A DNA stretch of 64,000 bases from Spirodela intermedia (lineage: Eukaryota > Streptophyta > Magnoliopsida > Alismatales > Araceae): assembly GCA_902729315.2 (NCBI GenBank), contig LR746264.1, positions 9,083,878 to 9,147,877 of the forward strand, read 5' to 3'. Both the position numbers and the translations under genes were made by a program. This document shows positions 49,869 through 61,710 of this stretch, piece by piece. Every line of letters begins with the position of its first letter. The stretch's first letter is position 1. The notes below the pieces were generated by a model, which saw only the letters and a program-made list of their open reading frames with translations, was not told the DNA's origin and searched no databases.

Positions 49869-52112
49869 TTAGGGGCCGCGCGGTATCATCAGGGTGGCGC
49901 TGACGGAGGAGGAAGAGGAGGAAGTGGAGAGAGCGGTCATCATGTTGCAGTCGGAGACGCTGTCCTGCAAGCTGAGGAGGAGGTGGTGGCTGGTGCTGCC
50001 GAAGCTCATGGAGGGCTTCGAGCCCGGCAAAAATGGCGGCTCCGTCTCCCCGCTGAGCATCTGCACCGCGCTCCTCATGGTGGGCCGCACCGCCTGGTCC
50101 GGGTGGGCGCAGGCCAGCCCCACCAGCAGCACCTTCCTCATCTCCCCCTCGTCGAACTCCCCTGCCAATCTCCCGTCTGCCGCCGCCGGCAGCCGCCCCT
50201 CGGCGTGCAGCCCCCACACCCACTCCACCAGATTGCTCCCCACCGCCGTGCCAGCGGCGGCGCCGCCGCCGCTTGCCCTGTTCTCGATGGGCCGCCGCCC
50301 GCAGGCCACCTCCAGCACCACCACCCCGAAGCTGAACACGTCCGTCTTCTCTGTCGCCCTCCCCGTCAGCAGGTACTCCGGCGCGAGGTAGCCCATGGTG
50401 CCCGCCGTCACGGTGGCCTCCGGGGTCTTATCGTGCTCCACCTGCCTCGCCAGCCCGAAGTCCCCCAGCCGCGCCTGCAAGTCCTCGTCGAGCATCACGT
50501 TGCTGGACTTGACGTCCCTGTGGATGACCTGCCGCTCGCACTCCCGGTGGAGGTACGCCAGCGCCGACGCTATCCCTGTCAGGATCCTCCGCCGGTGGCG
50601 CCATGAGAGAACCTCGCCGGAGGATCTGGGTTCGTAGAGGGCCTTGTCCAGGCTGCCGTTGGGCATGTAGTCGTAGACCAGGAGGATTTCCCCCTTCTCG
50701 TGGCACCAGCCCTGCAGCCTGACGAGGTTCCGGTGGCGGAGGCCGGCGATGATGGAGAGCTCTGATAGGAACTCGGCTCTCCCCTGCCTGTCGCTGCCGC
50801 CGCCGTTGTTTGTGCACCTCTTGACGGCCACCATAGCCCCCGTCGCCGGGATGATGCCCTTGTAGACCGTGCCGAAGGCCCCGTGGCCGATGATCCTCGC
50901 GCGGTCGAATCCGCGGGTGGCGGAGCTCAGCTCTCTGTAACCGAACTCTCGGGGGGTTCTGATGATCTCCGCCGCCAGATTGTCGGGTTTCTGCACGGAC
51001 TTGAGCTTCCTGGTGTAGGCCCACACCAGCAGCCCTGCGCAGACCGCGAGGAAGAAGGCCCCGCCGGTGGCCACCCCTGCGACAGCCGCCGGGCCCTGTC
51101 TGCAGAGACCATTGCTTTGGCAGGAAGACGACGACGACGACGAGAGTTTCGGGCTCGCCTTTGCCACGGACACAGAGATTGAAGGGGAGACTGCATTTGG
51201 CGGCGGGGCAGGCGAGTCCGGCGGAGGCGGCGCCGTCGCAGGGGAGAACTCGGCCGAGGAAGCGGGGGATCCGGCGGCCGCAAAGCTCCACCATTCGATG
51301 CTGTGAACCTCGGTGCTTCCCTGAGTGGAGCCAGAGAACCCTACGTACATGAAATCGTTCACGAAGCGACCCAGGTCAATGGGGAGGGAGATGACAGGCT
51401 CAGCGGGGCGGACGGTGGCGTAGGAGACGTAGACCCGGAAGATTTGAGCGGTGCTGTTGTACTCAATCCAGGCATTGATGAGGTCGCCGCTCTTCAGGTC
51501 TACACCGACGGCGTCCAGGTCGGCGACCTCGGTGGAGACCATGCTGTTGAGGTCCACGCCGACGTGGTTCCCGTTGATGTCGTTGAATTCGACGTCCATC
51601 AGCGTGTCGAACTCAACCGCCACGACGATGGCGCCGTCCTCGAGCGCGACGGCGCTGCCGTTGATGAGCCCGAGGAAGCCGCCGGCGTCGCCCACGCGGC
51701 GGTCGTCGGAGGAGAGCAGGAAGGCGAGGCCGCCGCCGATGGAGGACGGGTTGAGGTGAGTGATGGAGAAGGAGAAGAAGGTCGAGAAGGAGAGGGGGAG
51801 GCGGGTGGCCTCGTGCCGGAACCGCACGGGCCTCGCGTACAGCGCGCGGCCGGCGCCGCTGTTGGGGACGGGGAGGTCCGGGGAGAGTTGGATGCTGCCT
51901 TTATTCAGGTGGGCGTCTCCGAGGAGCTTCAGATTCGTGAGAGAGAGCATCCCGAAGTCGAATCTGGTGGCGCCGCCGGTTTGCTCCGCTGCCGCGGCAG
52001 ACCAGACCTGGCCGCTGTACAGCGCCAGTAGAGGCAAGAAGGTCAGCCAGTAAAGGAGAAACCCTCGCCGGAGTCCCTCTGGAGATATCATCGCTAGCGA
52101 GGTTGCGAGCAT
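49869..52112 (-). CDS. L-type lectin-domain receptor kinase, LecRK-VIII type
   Basis: A single-exon frame of 747 residues from the ATG at 52112 (a second ATG seven codons later is possible; an upstream in-frame ATG at 52325 lacks a signal-peptide context). Signal peptide at about 1-42. Legume-lectin domain at about 50-278, with metal-site blocks VAVEFDT and NGNHVGVDLNS. A Pro/Ser-rich linker follows. One membrane helix at about 341-366. Kinase domain at about 405-685 with GHGAFGTVYKG, catalytic Lys in VAVKR, HRDVKSSN and DFGLAR, and APEY in the activation segment. All catalytic residues are present, so it should be an active Ser/Thr kinase. The RD loop, the C-terminal tail and the LQGWCHEKGEILLVYDYMPNG block resemble Arabidopsis LecRK-VIII.1/VIII.2. 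These are plasma-membrane receptors; the ligand is not evident. Confidence 0.93.
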   Translation of the reverse strand: MLATSLAMISPEGLRRGFLLYWLTFLPLLALYSGQVWSAAAAEQTGGATRFDFGMLSLTNLKLLGDAHLNKGSIQLSPDLPVPNSGAGRALYARPVRFRHEATRLPLSFSTFFSFSITHLNPSSIGGGLAFLLSSDDRRVGDAGGFLGLINGSAVALEDGAIVVAVEFDTLMDVEFNDINGNHVGVDLNSMVSTEVADLDAVGVDLKSGDLINAWIEYNSTAQIFRVYVSYATVRPAEPVISLPIDLGRFVNDFMYVGFSGSTQGSTEVHSIEWWSFAAAGSPASSAEFSPATAPPPPDSPAPPPNAVSPSISVSVAKASPKLSSSSSSSCQSNGLCRQGPAAVAGVATGGAFFLAVCAGLLVWAYTRKLKSVQKPDNLAAEIIRTPREFGYRELSSATRGFDRARIIGHGAFGTVYKGIIPATGAMVAVKRCTNNGGGSDRQGRAEFLSELSIIAGLRHRNLVRLQGWCHEKGEILLVYDYMPNGSLDKALYEPRSSGEVLSWRHRRRILTGIASALAYLHRECERQVIHRDVKSSNVMLDEDLQARLGDFGLARQVEHDKTPEATVTAGTMGYLAPEYLLTGRATEKTDVFSFGVVVLEVACGRRPIENRASGGGAAAGTAVGSNLVEWVWGLHAEGRLPAAADGRLAGEFDEGEMRKVLLVGLACAHPDQAVRPTMRSAVQMLSGETEPPFLPGSKPSMSFGSTSHHLLLSLQDSVSDCNMMTALSTSSSSSSVSATLMIPRGP

Positions 52113-52872
52113 TCCATGCTGCGCCACCAGGGCGATTCTTGGAGTAGGAGAGAGGGAATGGAAGAGGATCAGGGTGGCAGTGAGGGGGGAAGGGGGGGTG
52201 GAAGAGGAGGAATCCGAGGGGAGAAGAGGGGGAGGAAGGAGACAGTGCGCGATGATGGGACGTGTGGCACTGACAGGCGGCACGTGCCTAGCCAACGGTA
52301 AGAATGGCGGCGGGGCCCCCCGCATAGTGAGAAGAAGTTAATGGGCCTCATTGGTAATAATGCCGAATTCCGAGTGCGCCCGCCTCACGACTCCCGAGTG
52401 GCCCACACCGCCCAATGACCCTCTTTGTCCTTTCTGAATAGTCGGCCGTAACCGTACATCCGGGCCGATCCGTGAATCCCGGCCCAAGCCATGCAGCCGT
52501 TTTTCGGGCCGGACCGGGTTGATCCTCGGGCTCCCCAGCCCAAGGATCATCAGTCAGCGTTCAGTGCCCCTGCATACTGATCTCGTGTTTGAACAAAATT
52601 TACGAAGCAACCTTCAGACCAGACAGAACGCGGTCCTCAGCCCGGCCTCCAACCAGGTGGGCTAATCGACGGCTCCGGTGCTAACCGAAGAAAAGGTTTG
52701 AAGGTTGTTCCAGGATGATGCATTCGAGTCTCAGATTTTGCCGAAGGTGGCACTGTAGAACCAGCAGAATCTCATGCAGGCATAGAAAGCTGTCAGATAA
52801 TTGATTTGATCTTGTGAACAACTATGTTTCCCCATATTTTACCTCTCCAACCAGCGGGCAGCAGGAGAAAGT
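52113..52872. other. Intergenic between kinase and pseudouridine synthase
   Basis: A 760-bp segment with the kinase promoter and 5' UTR and the synthase 3' UTR. The kinase frame stays open upstream to 52325 but has no coding similarity there. No other gene. Confidence 0.5.
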
Positions 52873-55800
52873 CTACGCTGGCATCTTCTCGGCAGCCTCT
52901 GCTTGATCCAGCTCTCCTCGCACACGCAGCATGGGCGGGGGCGGGGCGGTGATCTCGATCCTCTGCCAATGATGCCGGCCAAAATGGCCAGGAAGACGCC
53001 GATCAGATCCTTCACGGAATGAGGTTGCTGGATTGAACTTGTGCGAAAGAGTAAATTGGCCAACCGCACACTCAGGGCAGCCTGAATTCAAATGCTCATG
53101 ATGCAGTAATGAACTCATGCGCAAGTATGAAAAGGCCATAATAAAGTCAACGCTAAACCCTTCTCGAGAGATTCAATGAGGGGAGCAGGGGTAGAGTCAC
53201 CCGTGAAAACCATCCATCATGCAGTGATGGACATGATGCTCCACGGAAATAAGGACGGACTAAATGCTCATGATGTAGTAATGAACTCGTGAGCAAGTAT
53301 GAGAAGGTGACAATAAGTCAACGTTCAACCTTTCTTAGGAGATTCAATGAACGGGATCAGGGAGTCACCCGTCAGATCTGTCTATTATGAACTAATGAAC
53401 ATGATGCTCCACCGAAATAAGGCCGGACTAAATGCTCATGATGCAGTAATGTACTCATGAGCAGGCATGAGAAGGGCACAGTAAGTCAACGCTCAACCTT
53501 TCATAAGAGATTCAATGAGGGGATCAGGGCTGGAGTCACCCGTCAAAACTGTCCATCATGCAGTAATGGACACGATGCTCCACGGAAATCTGGACGGACG
53601 AAATGCTCATGATGCAGTAATGAACTCGTGGGTAAGTATGAGATGGTCACAATAACTAAACGCTCAACCCTTCTTGAGAGATTCAATGAGGGGATCTGGT
53701 GTGGAGCCACCCGTCAAAACTATCCGTTTCAGCAGAGTAGTATTTGCAATGCAATTTAGAATCCACGAGGTGTCTGAGGAGTTCTGCTTTGGATTCGAGC
53801 CTCAACAAAAAAACGAGTAATCGATTCGTAGGTAGGTGGCCAGGTTTACCTGGTTCGTTGACGGGTGGCATAGGACTAGCTTGTGCGCATGCAAGTGGTA
53901 ACCACAATCTCCGGGCACAGGCTTGGAGGGCTTACGATAACCTCTGTAATTAGAGCATTTGAGAATAGAATTTGGAAGTGAACATACGACACGGAAGAAA
54001 GAATAAAAGAAAATCAACGATCAATATTCGATGTTATTTTTAGACAGAACAAACGCAAAACGAAATTGTGTCGCAACCGCAAATCCCTAACAGCATTCTA
54101 AGTAAAAAAAAAAAACAAAAAAAACAAGAAAACGGCTTCCCATTGACACGTCTTGTGATGAAATCTTTTAGAGCTTCAGACTTTGTCATAACATCTTCTT
54201 GTGCATTACTACTCCAAAAGACATCATTACAAAACTTTGTAGAGAATTTGTTAAGATGCCAAAAGCAAATGCGAAGAGGTATGTGCAAAAGGCTTTCGTT
54301 ATGAAGGTCTCTACAAAACATGATGTCACGTGATGTATGTTATCGTACCCATCTTCTGCAAAGTTGTCGTCTGTACGCTCAGATGGAATACAATTAGGAC
54401 GTCCTCCGGATACGTAAAGAGGATCCCCTGTCAATAAATATTCCAAAACACAGCTTTTCACAAATCACCAGTGGGAATGCCGATACTCAACACAACATCA
54501 AATTTCAACATAATTGAGGAAAGCCAGAAGTAGAAATTTCATCACTGTTCACTCAGTGTAAGCTAAAAAATAGGCTCAGCAAATTTATGCACAGTCGGTC
54601 TCCTTTTTCTTCCAAGGTAGATTGTTGCAAAGTTCATTAATAGCATGGGTAAAAGACAAATAATCATACGAAAATACTATCACTTGGAAATTTTTAGCCG
54701 TCTGATTAGAATAAAAAATATTTTTTTTGAGAAAAAGGACAGGCTGAGTCTGTGTTGAGCGAGCATCACGGAATATATGGATAGTCCAGTTATTGCAAAA
54801 CTTGTCGTCTTCCACAAGATAATCACAATGCCGCATCCATCATTTCCTTCGGCGAGTCTCATGATTCATATGATCACGGTTAGTTTGTCAATGGGGGTCC
54901 TCTACATTTCTCTCGGTAGACCTATGGACTCAAGGCCTCAACCTCTTCAAACTCTAATTCTCTCATAGCAGCTCTTGGCTTTTATATGTTTCCCGCACCA
55001 TCTTCTTCTCTGATGCACATCTCCACATGAGTTGCACCTAACTGTGTTAACGCAATTCATTAACAGGTTCATTAACCTGCCTGGCCATGAGGGAGGAAAG
55101 TCACATAAGAAGAATTTATAGAAAGCCCCAAGGGTAAAGTGTGTGAAAAACAATTTAGGGGAGTTATCCCCGGATGGTCAACCAGGGTTGCTCAATTTTT
55201 TCACAACTCCTTCCAATTCTTTAAGTTTCCAAGCCTCTAATAGGCGAATTTATTAACTCCTCATGGCAAGTAGTTTTCTCTTATTTTCTGCATCACTTAT
55301 GCTCACTTTCCGATCTCTGAATCATCACATCAAAAGTATTGATTACCACAAGAACTGGTCAACTTATCCTACAATTTTCAAAAGATTTCAAATGAGAAAA
55401 ATGGACGCAGCTGTCAAGCAGTCAACTAAGTTCTACTCTTAATTTAACATCCTTCAAACTCACTTGTTCTTCCGCAGTGCAACACAAATAACATACTCCT
55501 TTTATATATTGTAATATCTCCAGAAAATTCACTGCTTCTTTAAATAAAGTTTTATAAATCAAAAACCCCATGAAATTAAACTAAATCTGAAGGACATATA
55601 ACGTACCTACCAGGGGGTGACCAATAAAAGCAAGATGAATACGAATTTGATGTGGCCGTCCTGACTGAATTTCTACCTGTCATACAAGAGATAATGAAAA
55701 TATTCTGGTCACTACAGCTCCCAAAATATATATTCTTTATTTGACAAGGAATAGGAAGTGAGGAACACCTGCACCAGTGTTTGGTTTCTTTGCACGTTCC

Positions 55801-58800
55801 TCTCGAGGACAATTGCCTTGCTTAAAGCTGGTTTCCCTGGATAACAAAGCAAAACTTACAAGCTATATCGAATATAAAACGAATGCAAGGACACAATAAA
55901 ACATTAAAGAATTTTCAAAACTATGGAAATAAAAGATTTAAACCTGATGAAGATGCAACATAAAGGCCCTTTGACACCCCAGGGTAATGGATCACTCCAA
56001 TGGGACTCTCAATGACAACCTTCGTCAAGGAAAAGTTTGAGGTCACCAGGTAGAAAAAAAATAGTAAATAACTAAGTGACATACTCACAAGGGACTCATC
56101 AGGAACTTCTCGTGCTCATGGGGTATCCACAATCATAAAAGAACATCACAGGAAAACATAGATCAAATTCCTAGGCACCAGCATACTTTACAGGTCAACA
56201 ACTAGACTTCTAATTTATTTTTTTTGACAAATTTCATCTTTAGCTTTATATTTGATAAATTTCATCACTCTTAGCCACGAATAGAATATTTTCTTTATTC
56301 ATCAAAAGTAGTGCTTACAGAGGGAGATAATCTGAAGATGTAAGATGGTAAGATGGACGCAGTGCTCCGCAGGGAAAGTGAGAGATGACTTCAGCTAAAA
56401 AGGGTTACCCTCTTAGCACTGAGAAAATGAGGGCATTGGAAGTAGGGAATAACTAAAAAGATAGAAAGGGTGGGGTAGTTTCACAAACCAGGCACTTTTA
56501 TCAGCAAATGGAAACTACTCTGTAATTCTCAACGTGACAGTTGCACGATTAGAAAAATGCATTATAGGGTTGAAGAGCTTGGAAGAATTGAAACAGATCA
56601 GGGAAGAGACACAAGTCATACTAGTAAAAGGTAAATATATATATATATATTTATCCTGAGGAATGTTTTAACAAAGTAGTTTGAACAATACACCCCCCTC
56701 CCCCTGGAGTACATAACTCTTAGTTGAAAGAATGAACAGGTTAGCAATTCATTCATCTAAATTGTTCAGGAGATAACATAAAGGTGAGCATCAGATATGA
56801 AGGGTAATCTGACACAAGTGTATGCGGAATGGAAATGGTAATTACCTTCTACATGATTCTGAGATATACCATGATAACTGAAAGAAGCTATTTTTTATTT
56901 TCGTTTACCTCTTTCAATAAAAGGAGAGTTCACCAAATTGGCAAATGGCAAAACATTATATGCCGCAGAAACCATTCACTATAGTTTATGTGATGCTGAA
57001 GACAATGGAAAGGCTCGCAACTTAAGGATCTAAATAATACTTCAATAATTTGGGCCATCCATTTAATGTTTGATCCTTCAAAGGGACTAGGAAAAGTCAA
57101 AAAACAATAGTGTGACGTGATGCAGGTGTAGCAAACCGTAATGATGGTGACTGACACCCCCCTCCAACTTTATATCACAGTGAAATGGAGAAAATAAATA
57201 AATTAAGCATGCAACATCATCAAGAGTATATGCTTAAACATGTCCTTGTCCAAATCCTAGGTACAAACTTTACATATGATTTTTTTGGAACCAAATATGA
57301 TAAAACTCAAGTCACAAGCTATTCAAAGGTTAACAAAGCTATTCAAAAAAAGGGAATTCGGGTTACCTCATCCAGCTCAATTATCCCTGTCACCAATGCC
57401 CGATAAAGTTTAAATACTTTTCTCAAACATTCAGCATCGGTATGAAATTTTCTGTTAAGAAAAAGTTACCATATTTAAATTTTACCAAGACGATGGATTT
57501 CAAAAAATTATTCTACTACTTTTGACATCAATTGAACAAGACTTCCAGGAAATGCTCAAGAAGACAGAACATAGATGACAAAATTGTTAATTGGCAAAAG
57601 AAAAATGTTACACCAATGATGAGAACTAATGAAAAAAAAATTGAGGTTCCAAATAATATCATTTCCGTATGACAAAACATGTACAGCAAAGGGGTTTAGA
57701 GCTTAGGAACAGAAATCACCACGATAGAATATAACAATGCAAGTGAGAAATTTCCCCTAAAACACCCAAACATGACCTGGTAAGGCACTAGCCATGATAT
57801 AGCAAAAAAAATAAATCTGGGTAACCATTATACACAAAAGATGTCTCTCCTTCAATTTTTGCATAAGTTAACATTTGGTAATCTTCATAGCTCATTAACA
57901 AATGCACACCACGAAATTAGTTTAATTCATGTGATGAAATGCATAACAGATAATTAAATTATCTTTGATATATTCTTCTAGCCTCTTTCCTCAGACAACC
58001 AAAGAATGAAGGGTATAGTAAAATATCAACCCACGGAGAATCCATTTTAAGTAAAGGAAATATATGTTTTAAGCTGTGGAAACACATAATTGATGGTAAA
58101 TAGAAACTGCGGCAGAAATGCCACTAGGCTATAATGAATGAATTTCGAACCTAAAGCTTGCAGATGGTACCTCATAAGGATTACATCAAGCATGGAGCAT
58201 AACTAAATTCATAATGCCAGTGTTTAGAAAAACTATGGCATTTTAAGGTATTAAATTATTTACAGTATCATAAAAATGCTACATTAATATTTATTTCTGT
58301 AGTTTTATATGATGCATATTTTTATTATTTAAAATCATATTTTATTTCTTTATTTATAACTTTAACATGTTTGCAAAAAATCAACTCATTTTTTCACCTA
58401 AATGCAAGGATGATTGTCCCTGGTCACGTTAAAAACAATGAACAGTGAAAATAGTAAAGTAAGAGAGTTCAATATCCATACTAGATAAACTAAAGAATCC
58501 ATTAAAAGCATGATGAATATCTCTGAGCTTCTACAGTGATTATGGGAAGATCATGTGCAATATACAGAAAATTCTGTGCACAGGAAAACAGCTTATATGT
58601 TTAGGACAAACAAGCCATAACAAGAAAATAATCGCTCGAGTAAACCTTTTCACAGCTGATGTACCGTCTGCAAAATAGGATGCCAGACGAACTTTTGCAT
58701 GCTTTGTCTTAGCACAAAGTAGTATTCCTGGGAGAAGAAATCAATTATCGGCAAGGATGACTGAAGATACGACTTGTTTGGGAAAATGCTTGTAATCCTA

Positions 58801-60930
58801 GGATGAGCAAACAATTCTTATAGAATCACATCCCCGAGAAAAAAATATAAGACTTGCGATGTTTCAAGCAACAATCTCTACATAGTAAAAAAATATAATA
58901 AGATACACGAACAGAACAAGTTGAACAATCTCTGATTGTGTAAATCACAAAAGGGCAAGAGTGGAAAAAGAGAACAGAAGAAAAAACATGTGTGGGATTA
59001 AGAAGAGACGCACAAACGCTATCTGCATTCATAACAAAAACTGAAGAAATCTCTACAAATAATCGATTGGATTGTATTCAGAAAAAAAAAGAGTTGCTTG
59101 TCAACCTGTAACCATAACCTAATACTTCCAATGCGTTACCAAACCTAAAGGTTAATCTTTAATCTCACAAAACCATCACACACACACACACAAAAAAAAA
59201 ACTGCTTAAAGTGGACAAAAAACCCAGACGTACGTACCCATAAAACTACATATAGGTTACATATCACACAATCAAGTTCGTCCCTTAGGATTCATAGCTG
59301 TTTGGACAACTTAGCAGCGCTCATATGCCCACCACTTTCAAGTAGCATCCAGCATAGAGAACACACTATCCAGACAGCGGGAAACAGAAGAAAAATAAAC
59401 TAGAGGCTACAAATAAAAATTTCAGAATTTTTTATTTGAAGATTTTTCTGGTCAGCTCATGTAGAGTTTGTCATCTTGAAAATTCGGTGTCATATTGAAA
59501 ATTTTTCCTTATTAATATTACATGCATATTTAAGACTTCTTTAATAAACAGAGACGCTACAAATAGAAAACATGGACTGCATAATAACAGTAGAAAACCT
59601 GATGTCCCTCTTCCAAGACGATGGACGGGTACAGGATGTCGATCCTTAACTACCAAAGTTCTAGAGATACATGATGATGAAGTGGATTTGTTTGCTTGCC
59701 ATTGGAGCTGTGTTAAAACAGTTCTCTGTTGGAAAAGACCTCCAGGTAAGACTTGCAAACCAGAAGGTTTATTTAACGCAATCTGGAACAAAGAGTGCAG
59801 ACATTATCATCATTTTGTCAAGATCGAAACTGTCCAATTCAAATTCTGTGAAACACGATTGATATCTTGGCGAGAGACTGCCTGAATGATAATCTCAAGT
59901 CACCAGTAAATGACCTATTGACACGAAAGAAACCACTGAATAGCAGTGGCTTGAGATTTTCGTTCAGGGGTCATCTATTTCGATTTAAACGTAAAACAAC
60001 CTCAATTATAACCAAATGGCGAAATAGTCCACTTACAACGTCATCATCTTCATAAAGAACTTCCAGTTTATAAGAAGCATAAGGCTCCTCCCACGGAAAT
60101 CGGTGGTAGACCAGCACTGATCCAATTCTGAGCAAAGGAAATAAGTTCATCTATCAAAAAACTTATACGGTGCAAGCTTGGACCGTAGAGGTAATAAACT
60201 TTGACACTGAATGTGACAGTTTATGAGGATGAAATAGAATATAAATAATAATATACCTAAGCATTTACCGCTAAAGCTCGCAGCTTCCATCATCGTTATA
60301 AACAGCAATACAAAATGTAGGAAAGAAGGTTCCCTAGCAGAACAATGACATATCTAGGAGAAAATCTAAAGAAGGTACCACTAACCTAAGTGTTGTTTCA
60401 GGATCCGTAACAACTTGACCGTCGATCGTTATCTGCAAGACGATCCATATGTCTTGTAAGTGTAACTCAAATTGCCTGAATCAGGGAAAAAAAAAAGTAC
60501 GTCCACGGTCCATGTGTCAGACCTGTCCATTCTTGATCCTCTGAAGCCAACTGCAGAGAACAAACGTCGTGAGAAAGCAAAGTAAACTGGGTAGAAGGGG
60601 GTGGGAGACGGTCAACGAAGGACGAAAGAAAAGAGTTTATTAGATTTCTACCCTTGCACAGGCGCAGAGCTGGCGTACTCGGAGGAATAGAACTGGAGCA
60701 AAGTCGTATCTGGGAAAGGAGGAAGGGCCGAGCCGTGCCGCCGCTAATGAAATTCCCCAGCGGGAGGCGAAAGACAAGGACAACTTACTCGAGAAAAGAA
60801 AACGGCAACTGAAGAACGCACCAGGACTGATGGACTTCACGACGTCGGAGTAGGTTAGGCCGTCGTTGAGAGCCGGCCACGGCACGCCGAATGTGCTCGC
60901 CGGCGGCCGTTCGGAGTCCGCCGTCGCCAT
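52873..60930 (-). CDS. PUS5: RNA pseudouridine synthase 5 (RluA/RsuA-like family)
   Basis: Fourteen exons join in phase: 60930-60822, 60709-60652, 60550-60523, 60432-60386, 60127-60037, 59782-59599, 58727-58646, 57451-57367, 56019-55944, 55836-55769, 55676-55607, 54427-54349, 53943-53850 and 52962-52873. They give 386 residues (Arabidopsis PUS5, At3g52260, is about the same). The N-terminus has FGVPWPALNDG; an S4-like RNA-binding segment follows (GWLQRIKNGQITIDG). The catalytic domain has LNKPSGLQVLPGG, VHRLGRGTSG, SGRPHQIRIHLAFIGHPLVG and VPGDCGYHLHAHKLVLCHP. The family converts uridine to pseudouridine in rRNA or other RNAs. Motif II has Gly where RluA enzymes carry the catalytic Asp (HRLD). 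Intron 13 contains a tandem repeat array. Many exons are under 100 bp. Confidence 0.92.
53090..53735. repeat. ~170-bp tandem array, four copies, in PUS5 intron 13
   Basis: Copies start AAATGCTCATGATG at 53090, 53262, 53430 and 53601, with periods of 172, 168 and 171 bp. The last is incomplete and ends near 53735. Each holds AGATTCAATGA, GAGTCACCCGTCA and GATGCTCCAC blocks. The start of each unit carries an inverted repeat, TGCTCATGA..TCATGAGCA, perfect in copy 3. Sequence identity looks high (roughly 85-90% by eye). It lies wholly between the last two exons of PUS5. Confidence 0.95.
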
Positions 60931-61710
60931 CCTCGTGGCCAAGGTCAACACCGGCGAACTTGGAGGCAAATTCGCTCCAGTTAAACTGGGACTGGAGGGG
61001 GAAGAACCGGTTGCCATTCGGTCTGTTGTGCCTGCGGATCACGTGGCTGAGAGGCCCGATTACGATTCTTTCGCACTGACCCTTAATCAAGGTGTGTAAA
61101 ATCTAAGGGCCGATTTGACGACCGGTCAGGATTAACTGGGTTAATCCTCCCTCTCACACTCTCTCTCATGGTTAGCTAAAATTAGTTTATTTTTTAATTC
61201 GTTATGTTGAGTAGGCTTAGTTTCTAATATTCAACTATTTCCGTTAAACAAGTTTATCCATATTATCATATAATTATTTAGTTAATCGAAGTATTCGGAG
61301 TTGGGAGAGAGAGAGAGAGGACGAACGCCGGGTTGCTCGCCTCTGCCGACCGATTCGGAGTGGACGCCGATAGATAAAGAGAGGAGAGAGAAAGCACACG
61401 AACGAACACGGGGGACAGGAAACGCAGGCCACCTCAATCTGGTCCACTCTTTGCCAATGTACACGTCTCTCTCTTCTCTCTCTCTATCTGTCACTCAGTC
61501 TCTTTCTCCATCACTCAGTCACTGGCGAGCAGCTGGGTCTCTGGATCTGGGATCTTTCGCGCAGTAGAAAACAAGGAAGCGCACAGCAGAAGCAGGGGAG
61601 GCAGGCATAAGCAGCTGCCGGGTCCCCTAGTTCTCGCTCTCTCTCTCTCTCTCTCTCTCTCGCTGATCTTCAACAAGCTCTCCCATTCCGGGCCCGCCGG
61701 CGAAGGGAAG
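60931..61710. promoter_or_regulatory. Divergent upstream region of PUS5 and the basic-protein gene
   Basis: 780 bp between two divergent start codons. Near 61123-61136 is a short imperfect palindrome (GATTAACTGGGTTAATC). GA and CT tracts occur at 61305-61320 and 61634-61663; the latter sits about 50 bp before the ATG at 61711, as in many plant 5' UTRs. Confidence 0.45.

Noticed and set aside
50428-52053. Frames of 100-290 codons overlapping the lectin receptor kinase
   Set aside because: Shadow frames caused by high GC content; no conserved domain.
52173-52325. Upstream ATG at 52325 extending the lectin kinase by 71 residues
   Set aside because: The extension is Pro/Ser-rich with no signal peptide, while the ATG at 52112 directly precedes a standard signal sequence.
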